Made by a program: the position numbers and the translations under genes. DNA of 9,757 nucleotides, from positions 1 through 9,757 of the forward strand of contig JAJYPQ010000123.1 of assembly GCA_021795255.1 (NCBI GenBank). Direction: 5' to 3'. The DNA comes from Pseudomonadota bacterium. Lineage in GTDB: Bacteria; Pseudomonadota; Gammaproteobacteria; Acidiferrobacterales; Acidiferrobacteraceae. Positions 1 to 5,259 of the stretch are shown one piece after another. Positions within the stretch are counted from its first letter, which is position 1. Each line of letters starts with the position of its first letter. The notes beneath the pieces are model-generated. The model made no database searches, was not told where the DNA came from, and saw only the letters and a list, made by a program, of their open reading frames with translations.

Positions 1-19
1 CAGGCCGTTTGCGGAATGT

Positions 20-66
20 TGCCATAACCCCCCATTTGCCATACGCGTTATGGCAGGATTATGGCA
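20..66. repeat. Four TTATGGCA boxes, two in each orientation
   Basis: TGCCATAA occurs at 20-27 and TGCCATA at 37-43. The inverse TTATGGCA occurs at 48-55 and 59-66. The middle two form a 19-bp palindrome (37-55) with seven-base arms. Such box clusters usually bind a dimeric or cooperative regulator. A TATACT string at 86-91 could be a -10 element of a promoter reading rightward, but no good -35 is visible. If the element ends near 113, this cluster belongs to the flanking chromosome. Confidence 0.5.
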
Positions 67-112
67 TATTCCCCTTTGACTCCGGTATACTGCGCCGTAA
101 GTCCTTGATTTT

Positions 113-124
113 ATGGTGCGGAGG
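113..124. other. Possible left attachment core (degenerate tRNA 3' end)
   Basis: ATGGTG followed directly by CGGAGG matches the end of the tRNA-Ala gene at the other side (9655-9660 and 9664-9669), but lacks the three bases GAG between the halves. An integrated element should carry a copy of the tRNA 3' end at its far boundary, and this is the only similar string near the left end. Similarity fades after the second half. The short length and the gap make chance or a diverged secondary site possible. Confidence 0.25.
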
Positions 125-188
125 GCTACCAAACTTAATTCGTAAGGCATTGATAACACTTAATAAGCGCGGACGTAAAATGACGGGG

Positions 189-208
189 TGCCCCCAAAAA
201 TGCCCCCA
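189..208. repeat. TGCCCCCA pair, left end (candidate integrase arm sites)
   Basis: Two perfect copies of TGCCCCCA stand at 189-196 and 201-208, start to start 12 bp. The same 8-mer with the same 12-bp spacing and orientation occurs at 9523-9542, next to the integrase start. Matching short repeats at both ends of a tRNA-borne element are what arm-type integrase or accessory-factor sites look like. The assignment is inferred from position and symmetry, not from a known site for this integrase. Confidence 0.55.
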
Positions 209-238
209 TTCAGGGCTTGCTACCCATGCCTCCACTGT

Positions 239-280
239 TCGGAAAAATAGCGGAAACCCTATCCGAAACCCTGTCAGAAA
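239..280. repeat. TCNGAAA phased array, first block
   Basis: Four related 7-mers follow each other at about one helical turn: TCGGAAA at 239, GCGGAAA at 250, TCCGAAA at 262 and TCAGAAA at 274 (steps 11, 12, 12). The block shares the 13-mer ACCCTGTCAGAAA with the second block, 88 bp away (268-280 and 356-368). Same-face phasing points to cooperative protein binding, for example by a replication initiator, an excisionase such as AlpA, or the integrase. No protein can be assigned from sequence alone. Confidence 0.6.
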
Positions 281-347
281 TTGACGGGGCCTTAGCGTCT
301 CGCTGTCTCTAAGCCATTGAATGGACGCCACGTTATCGCGCCCAGAG

Positions 348-400
348 TTTCCGACACCCTGTCAGAAACCCATCCGAAACTTATCGGAAACTTACGCGAA
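348..400. repeat. TCNGAAA phased array, second block
   Basis: TCAGAAA at 362, TCCGAAA at 373 and TCGGAAA at 384 are spaced exactly 11 bp, with a weaker ACGCGAA at 394. An inverted copy, TTTCCGA, stands at 348-354. The order of variants (TCA, TCC, TCG) is the reverse of that in the first block. The array lies in gene-free DNA about 190 bp beyond the end of the operon. Confidence 0.6.
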
Positions 401-560
401 CCAATATACCCCACTTTGTCACGGCGCCCGATTTTCCGCCTTTTGGTGGTCGGTGAGGTTGCGACATAGCGCACCCCATGACGCGTCCGCGCGTACTGGT
501 GCCTATGCGCCCGGTATGAAAACGCGGCAGCCTTGTACCCCATTATGCGTACGCGGGAGA

Positions 561-600
561 ATGTTAGCTTTTGTAAGCTTTTGTAAGCTTTTGTTAACCT
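561..600. repeat. 10-bp tandem array at the operon end
   Basis: Four consecutive 10-mers read ATGTTAGCTT, TTGTAAGCTT, TTGTAAGCTT and TTGTTAACCT; the middle two are identical. The array overlaps the stop codon of the HGGxSTG gene (594-596). The AAGCTT units are self-complementary, so the transcript could form small hairpins, but no uridine tract follows. It is too short and spacerless to be a CRISPR. A DNA-bending or protein-binding role is possible. Confidence 0.6.
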
Positions 601-914
601 TTCCGCCTCGTCCGGTAACGCGCCAGGGCTTCCAAGCTACGCTGCTTTCCTTCAGGCGTGCGGGGTCCGGTGCTCATGCCGCCGTGATTCGGGCACCGAT
701 GCCCCGCCCCTAAGCCTTTGCGTTTGCAGGGGTGTCCGTCCCGGCAGCGGGCGGCACAGCGCGTCTCGCCATCCTGATCGACATAAGGCCGGTAATCACC
801 GCGATAGCCAACGGGTACGCCCTCGGCGCGCGCTTCGCGTTCCTCTTCCCTGAAAGCTGAATAGACAAGGGCAACGGGAAGGCGCATGAATCGGGCGAGT
901 TCGCTTATGCTCAT
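594..914 (-). CDS. HGGxSTG-motif phage/island protein
   Basis: This 106-residue protein belongs to a group of small phage and island proteins recognised by a cysteine cluster followed by an HGG-x-STGP-x-T-x-EG motif. Here the ligand candidates are C53, C57, C63, C74 and H77, and the motif runs H77-G78-G79-M-S81-T82-G83-P84 to E88-G89. This suggests a zinc-binding fold with a basic tail (RTRRKG). The first 25 residues look like a short helix-turn-helix. The biochemical function is not known to me. The start overlaps the stop of the upstream gene as ATGA (911-914), so translation is probably coupled. It is the last gene of the operon, and its stop lies inside a 10-bp repeat array. Confidence 0.8.
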   Translation of the reverse strand: MSISELARFMRLPVALVYSAFREEEREARAEGVPVGYRGDYRPYVDQDGETRCAARCRDGHPCKRKGLGAGHRCPNHGGMSTGPRTPEGKQRSLEALARYRTRRKG

Positions 915-1276
915 GCCGTCGAGTCCACGGGGTCGGGTCCCGCCTTACCGTGGCTATCGGGTAGTTGCGGCGTTTTCTTGGCGGTCCCCATACGCTGGTA
1001 AAGCTCTATTAAGCCCATAGGCCGATCTTCGGGCGGGGGCATGGCGGACACCGCAAGCTCTGATGGCAATATCTTACCGATCAGCGCCAAGAAGGTTGTC
1101 GGATTATCATGCGCCTGTTGGAGCAAGTAGTCCTCGCTGCCCGCGCGATCCAGAGCGCCCAAGATCAATTCTTTAAGCGCCTTCGGGACCTTGTTCTGAC
1201 TCCCCGGCTTGCGGCCCTTACCCGCGTTTGGTGGCTTCTTGGGGCCTGTAGATTGCACTAGTTTAGTGGCGATCAT
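911..1276 (-). CDS. Small terminase-subunit-like phage protein
   Basis: This 121-residue protein carries an AT-hook-like basic string GRKPGSQNK (21-29), a helical segment (about 31-47), then a DYLLQQAHDNPTTFLALIGK-type stretch ending in LPSEL (about 49-74). Small phage proteins with this layout are often found beside terminase genes and are called hypothetical or terminase-small-subunit-like; I cannot see a decisive terminase signature. The C-terminal third is proline- and glycine-rich and probably disordered. No good ribosome binding site precedes the ATG at 1276. Instead the start overlaps the stop (1263-1265) of a remnant frame from the zinc-protein gene, so it was probably coupled to that gene before the restriction gene came between. 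It overlaps the downstream gene by four bases. Confidence 0.7.
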   Translation of the reverse strand: MIATKLVQSTGPKKPPNAGKGRKPGSQNKVPKALKELILGALDRAGSEDYLLQQAHDNPTTFLALIGKILPSELAVSAMPPPEDRPMGLIELYQRMGTAKKTPQLPDSHGKAGPDPVDSTA

Positions 1277-1343
1277 GGGTCGATGCCGTGGGCGTTAAGA
1301 GAAGAAACTCCGGGCAGCGCCGCTTGGCGTAGGGATAAGTGGA
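1263..1343 (-). pseudogene. Remnant 3' end of a zinc-protein gene
   Basis: Directly after the restriction-modification gene the minus strand reads an open fragment beginning STYPYAKRRCPEF and ending HDRH-stop. This matches the C-terminal AYPYAKRQCSDFE of the zinc protein encoded at 4672-5259. At DNA level 1305-1342 and 4696-4733 agree at 31 of 38 positions by my count. The fragment is closed upstream by TAG (1344-1346) and has no start codon. Its stop overlaps the start of the next gene by 14 bases, as expected if an intact zinc-protein gene once ended here. It marks a junction of the inserted restriction-modification segment. Confidence 0.65.
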
Positions 1344-1351
1344 CTACCATT

Positions 1352-4300
1352 TTATTCAATAGGGAAGCTGCCATGCTGCTCTATCGCCTCATCAATCGCG
1401 ACCTGTAGCTCTATGGTGCGCGCTAGGGCCGCAACAATGCCTTGGTAGTGGGTCAGATCGTCATAAGAAAGCTGCCGCCCTTTGCGATCCTTTAACCACT
1501 TTTGGCACACCTGATACCCGCCGATATGATAAGCCCACACCTCCGGCGGCACGTTGTCGAAGTATTGTTTCTGGTTGATCCATACACGCCCTAGCACGCC
1601 GTCCGCCGGTTCGGTGTAGCGCACGGCCTCTACCGTATTGTCCCCTTTTTCTGGATAGTTCGTCTCCAGTTTGGGAAGCTCCTCCATCAAGTGCAGCGCT
1701 ACGAGTTCCTTCCCCAATCCGCAAAGCTTGCGGAAAAGCGTTACATCGGAGGTCAGCGGCAAGCGGGGAAAGTCTATCTTTAGGAACTCGGCATAGCGGC
1801 TGCGGTAGCTCGGGGAATGAAATACCGCGTAAACGTAGTGAAGGATATCTTTTGGCCCAAAGGTCCTACGCAGGTCACCGCAGCCATCCGGCACAAAACT
1901 CTGCTTCAGCAGTGAAGCAGCGGCATCGACAAACTCCGGTGCTAAATTGGCGCGGCGACTTACGTCTGAAACGCCATTTGTATCGGCATTAAATAGGTCT
2001 GAGTCGCGGTCTAACGAACACAGATACAGTGGATGCACCTGAGCACCACCACGGCGATTATAATTGAAGTCCACGATAGAGCTTGTAACCGCAACAAGAT
2101 TCCATTCTTGATCGCCAATTACTGCGCCGCTTCTACCAATCATGATCGCGGCATTGTCCCGCGTCAGCATATATTGCATCGCCCTTTCCCGTCTATGGAC
2201 CGCTACGTTGCGGTTATAGATAGTCCATCGAACATCGAAAGGTCTGTAGAGGACCTTGTGCGCCTGATGATGCCACGCTCTATCAGATAGCTCCTCCTTT
2301 GCGCGCGCGTAGCTCCATTGATTTTGAGTGCACAACTTAAACAAGGAGCGCGCGTCTGTCTCGTCTCCCGTCGCTAGCAGCGTTTCCGTTTTGTCTATGG
2401 CTTCTTTGCGTGACCAGGAGATGGCGAAATCATCGTGGGTTGTAACAATGCCGACGCTGTTCACCGGCATGATGTCGGTGATCTTCCAGCCAAGCTCATA
2501 CTCGGCACCCATCGCCTCATCCTGCGGCACAAACAAGTACATGGGCGCTTGCGGTTTCAGATTGTGCCATTTTGTGGATTGGACATCATGCTTCAGTAGC
2601 TCCGCATATTTGCTATCACGCGTACCATAAAGATCCGCATGATAGACCTTTGCGAGCACGTCCTGCGCTTTGGCATATTTTACAAACAGACCGATGGCGA
2701 CACCTTGTTGAATATCGAACACATTTTCATCCTTACCGCCATCTCGCGCCTTTTCTTTCTTTTTGCTATTCCCGTGCAGGTCAAGCAGGTAGATGGAGTC
2801 AAAACTCTGCATCAGGCTTTGACGCATATCACAAAACGTAGGATTATTTAAGTAGCTGTGGTTTGTGACAAATGCCAGCACGCCATAGCCGGTTTGCTCG
2901 ATGCGCCATTGCGCAAAGCGAATAAACTTTACGTAGTCATCAGACAGCCACTTCGCTTGACCGGGCTTCTTGAGGTCAGAACGGCGCTTGTATTCTCCTA
3001 GTAGGTCAGTTATCCATTCTCCTTGATTTTCCGAGTGCCCGGAATACGGGGGGTTGCCGAGGACGACCATTACCGGCGTCTCCTTCTTTGCTTGATTGGC
3101 ACTATTCGCTTCCTCTGCCAGCCATTGGGTGAAGAGCGGCAGGCCGGTGAGTTCGTGCGCCTCTTCCAGGGTGTTCGTGAGGAATACGCGTAAGCGCTCG
3201 TCTGTGCTGAAGTCGTAGCCGGTGTCTCGCAACAGGAGACCGAGCTTCATGTGCGCCACGGCGTAGGGCGCCATGAGCAACTCGAAGCCGTACAGGCGCG
3301 GCAACAAGTTGTCCCGTACGTAACCCGGCCATAGGCCCTTATTGTGTGTAAACGTTTGGTGGATTTGGCTGATGACGCTATACAGAAACGTCCCGGTGCC
3401 GGTCGCGGGATCGAGAATCTGTACCTTGTGAGTTTCGATGGTATCGTAGGTCGTCTCGCCCTTCTTGTTCAGCTTGCGCGGGCGCTTGATTTTGACCTTG
3501 CTCGCATCCGCTAGGCCGTCGCGTAGTTTGAAATCCTTTTTCAAGATGGCGTCTACGCTGCGCACGATGTAGGACACCACCGGCTCCGGCGTATAGTACA
3601 CCCCACGGGCCTCACGCATTTTCTGATCGTAAGCGCCGAGGAAGGTTTCGTAGAAATGCACGACAGGGTCTTCCTGCCGCGTCGCATGGCCGAAGTCTCG
3701 CAGGATGGCCGCTATGTCGGCCCGATTCAGCAGTTCCGCCAGGCTGTCCACGGCCCACACAATACGCTCATCCAGTTCCGGGCCGGCGATGTGCGCAAAG
3801 AGTTTACGCAAGAAAGGGTTCGTCTTAGGCAGGTCGTAGGTGGCGTGCATGCGGGTAAAATTCTTGTCGGTGCTATTGCAGCGCGCGGCAAACAGACCAT
3901 AACAAATGGTCTGCGCGTACATATCGCCAAACTGTTCCGGCGTCAGGTCATGCAACAGCACCCTGCGAAAGCCTTCCATCTGCTCATGGAGTGCGCCCTG
4001 GTCGCTTTCCTCGGCAAAGGTCTTGCCGATAATGGAGCGAATGAGGCGCGCGAGCGCCGCCATGCGCACGGCAAGCTCCTTGGGACTAGAGATAACCGGG
4101 ATGTTCTCGGCAAAAAAGGCTTGTAAGAGTTCGTCAAGTTGATGCGCCCCATCGGGCTCAGCGCGCAGTCGGCCGTTGGCCTGGAGTTTGGCAAGGCGTG
4201 CGGTCAGGCGCCACACCCCACCAACGTACCAGCGGAACTCCAGATAATCGGTAAGGATAAGATTGGCGAGGCTTTCGCGGTAGCGCTTCAGTTGCTCACT

Positions 4301-4555
4301 GTTTTCTGTATCGTCAAGGGAAACACCAATGTCCTTGGCTTCCACAAAGCCGAGCGGAATGTCCTTCCGAGTAATGATGTAATCGGGCGCACCGCACTTG
4401 ATGCGCTTGGGTTCATTAGTGGCAATGATATTAGGCTGTAAGGACTCTAACAGGGTTTTCAGTGCAGGGCGGTGGGTGTGTTCGGTGGCGTTCCCCGCTT
4501 TGTAGGCTTGCTCTACCTTCGCCAGGTAGTCTCTAAATATTGCGTTATCCGCCAC
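1352..4555 (-). CDS. Type ISP/IIG-like restriction-modification enzyme
   Basis: This 1067-residue protein probably combines endonuclease, adenine-N6 methyltransferase and target recognition in one chain. Seen in order: an N-terminal PD-(D/E)xK-like nuclease site (P57-D58, then E72-A-K74); a helical linker; the methyltransferase core with GVYYTP (318-323), the S-adenosylmethionine motif DPATGTGTF (382-390) and the catalytic NPPY (501-504); and FVTNHSYL (562-569). The C-terminal region has YRPFDVRW (770-777) and a HIGGYQVCQKWLKDRKGR stretch near 1010-1027, typical of Type ISP specificity domains. There are no Walker or DEAD-box helicase motifs, unlike true translocating Type ISP enzymes, so a Type IIG-like action is more likely. 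The start is GTG, preceded by GGGAGCGGGAG. By eye it is poorer in GC than the replication operon. It appears to be cargo, flanked by a duplicated gene end. Confidence 0.88.
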   Translation of the reverse strand: MADNAIFRDYLAKVEQAYKAGNATEHTHRPALKTLLESLQPNIIATNEPKRIKCGAPDYIITRKDIPLGFVEAKDIGVSLDDTENSEQLKRYRESLANLILTDYLEFRWYVGGVWRLTARLAKLQANGRLRAEPDGAHQLDELLQAFFAENIPVISSPKELAVRMAALARLIRSIIGKTFAEESDQGALHEQMEGFRRVLLHDLTPEQFGDMYAQTICYGLFAARCNSTDKNFTRMHATYDLPKTNPFLRKLFAHIAGPELDERIVWAVDSLAELLNRADIAAILRDFGHATRQEDPVVHFYETFLGAYDQKMREARGVYYTPEPVVSYIVRSVDAILKKDFKLRDGLADASKVKIKRPRKLNKKGETTYDTIETHKVQILDPATGTGTFLYSVISQIHQTFTHNKGLWPGYVRDNLLPRLYGFELLMAPYAVAHMKLGLLLRDTGYDFSTDERLRVFLTNTLEEAHELTGLPLFTQWLAEEANSANQAKKETPVMVVLGNPPYSGHSENQGEWITDLLGEYKRRSDLKKPGQAKWLSDDYVKFIRFAQWRIEQTGYGVLAFVTNHSYLNNPTFCDMRQSLMQSFDSIYLLDLHGNSKKKEKARDGGKDENVFDIQQGVAIGLFVKYAKAQDVLAKVYHADLYGTRDSKYAELLKHDVQSTKWHNLKPQAPMYLFVPQDEAMGAEYELGWKITDIMPVNSVGIVTTHDDFAISWSRKEAIDKTETLLATGDETDARSLFKLCTQNQWSYARAKEELSDRAWHHQAHKVLYRPFDVRWTIYNRNVAVHRRERAMQYMLTRDNAAIMIGRSGAVIGDQEWNLVAVTSSIVDFNYNRRGGAQVHPLYLCSLDRDSDLFNADTNGVSDVSRRANLAPEFVDAAASLLKQSFVPDGCGDLRRTFGPKDILHYVYAVFHSPSYRSRYAEFLKIDFPRLPLTSDVTLFRKLCGLGKELVALHLMEELPKLETNYPEKGDNTVEAVRYTEPADGVLGRVWINQKQYFDNVPPEVWAYHIGGYQVCQKWLKDRKGRQLSYDDLTHYQGIVAALARTIELQVAIDEAIEQHGSFPIE

Positions 4556-4671
4556 TTTCTCCCGCTCCCTTTGGTTTCTTTATCGTACGCCAGTGTATCG
4601 TATCCCGCCGTCGTAGGCACAGGTCGCTCGGCGCTTTATGCGACTAGCGATAGCCCTATAAAACTGCGCGG
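4556..4671 (-). promoter_or_regulatory. Leader of the restriction-modification gene with TATCGTA repeat
   Basis: This 116-base gap is the largest inside the otherwise overlapping gene series, so it probably holds the promoter of the restriction-modification gene. TATCGTA occurs twice, at 4581-4587 and 4596-4602, 15 bp apart and 26-47 bases before the GTG start. Two similarly oriented boxes there could be an operator. A TACACT string on the minus strand lies between them and could be a -10 element. No separate controller protein gene is present. Confidence 0.35.
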
Positions 4672-5259
4672 TCATCGGTATGCCTCCTTTGATTCAAAAT
4701 CCGAGCATTGCCGCTTGGCATAGGGATACGCGGGCATCTGGCCTTGAGGCGGCCCACCACGCGCACACGATCCGATGCCGCCGTGACCTATGGGGTCAGG
4801 CCTAAAGTGCTGACAGGTGGCGCAAGAAACGGACGGACGCGGGATCGGCAGGCCCTTGGTACGATTGGAACACCACGGACAGGCGTCTACTCGGGCAGGA
4901 GCACCCTGGAATATCCAGACCAGACCACAGCCTCGACACAAGGCCGTCGTGGTATACGAGGGCGGGTGCATGCCCTTCTCGCGCAGACGGGCGATCTGCT
5001 CGCAATAGGCTATGGCCTGGCGTTCGGCCTCGGTGTCGGGTTCTGCGATCTCAGGAATGGCCCCAGGGTGGCGGCTCTGTACCTGCTTCACATGTTCACG
5101 GGCCTGAAGCGCGGCCAGCACCTCGGCCTTGTGCACCCTCAGTTCCGCTATCAGGTTATCCGGCAATGGCCGTTGCGTGCGAACCCGCAGCGTGCCCCCC
5201 ATCGGGACCAGTTCAGCACCAAAAGTCCGGGCCTGTTCGATCAGTCCGAGTGCGCTCAT
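4672..5259 (-). CDS. TubC-like N-terminal domain plus zinc-ribbon protein
   Basis: This is a 195-residue protein. Residues 1-53 resemble the TubC N-terminal docking-like domain seen in many island and phage proteins (start MSALGLIEQARTFGAELV, then LPDNLIAELRVHKAEVLAAL). Two cysteine groups follow: C108-x2-C111 with C127-x2-C130, a classic zinc ribbon, and C146-x2-C149 with C165 and C185 in a second metal-site candidate. The last part, YPYAKRQCSDFE, recurs as a remnant at 1263-1343. The ATG overlaps the ATPase stop as ATGA (5256-5259), so the two are translationally coupled. A role in replication or as a partner of the ATPase is suggested only by the operon; the function is unknown. Confidence 0.75.
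   Translation of the reverse strand: MSALGLIEQARTFGAELVPMGGTLRVRTQRPLPDNLIAELRVHKAEVLAALQAREHVKQVQSRHPGAIPEIAEPDTEAERQAIAYCEQIARLREKGMHPPSYTTTALCRGCGLVWIFQGAPARVDACPWCSNRTKGLPIPRPSVSCATCQHFRPDPIGHGGIGSCARGGPPQGQMPAYPYAKRQCSDFESKEAYR
4696..4733. repeat. Upstream copy of the 38-bp repeat flanking the restriction gene
   Basis: This segment of the zinc-protein gene is repeated at 1305-1342 (31 of 38 matches by my count, with a 24-bp core of 21 matches beginning GCCGCTTGGC). The two copies are in direct orientation and bracket the whole restriction-modification gene and its leader, 3391 bp apart. Both copies keep the same codons for YPYAKR. The divergence argues against a fresh target-site duplication and for older recombination between related gene ends. 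Confidence 0.7.

Larger units (their letters stand above)
1..593. other. Gene-free left end rich in repeats
   Basis: No convincing gene was found here. The open frames present have no ribosome binding site, no recognisable protein motif, and cross the repeat arrays on both strands. The stretch instead holds four TTATGGCA-type boxes (20-66), a tRNA-end-like string (113-124), a TGCCCCCA pair (189-208), two TCNGAAA arrays (239-280 and 348-400), and a 10-bp tandem array (561-600). Between about 403 and 560 I see only short palindromes, GACGCGTC at 480-487 and GCGTACGC at 547-554. It lies downstream of the minus-strand operon and probably combines attachment and cis-acting replication or excision sites; that role is inferred. 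Confidence 0.6.

Noticed and set aside
114..140. A second tRNA 3' end (TGGTGCGGAGGG resembles leucine or serine tRNA ends)
   Set aside because: The following bases cannot form a T arm, so no tRNA gene is present; kept only as a weak attachment-core candidate.
292..543. Minus-strand open frame of 83 codons in the left end
   Set aside because: No ribosome binding site, no recognisable motif, and it crosses the TCNGAAA array; treated as non-coding.
561..600. CRISPR array
   Set aside because: The repeats are only 10 bp and have no spacers, and no cas gene is nearby.
321..713. Plus-strand open frame of 130 codons
   Set aside because: It passes through two repeat arrays and overlaps the HGGxSTG gene in antisense, with no domain signal.
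3656..4126. A 156-codon plus-strand open frame
   Set aside because: It is antisense to the restriction-modification gene in a conserved helical region and shows no recognisable domain.
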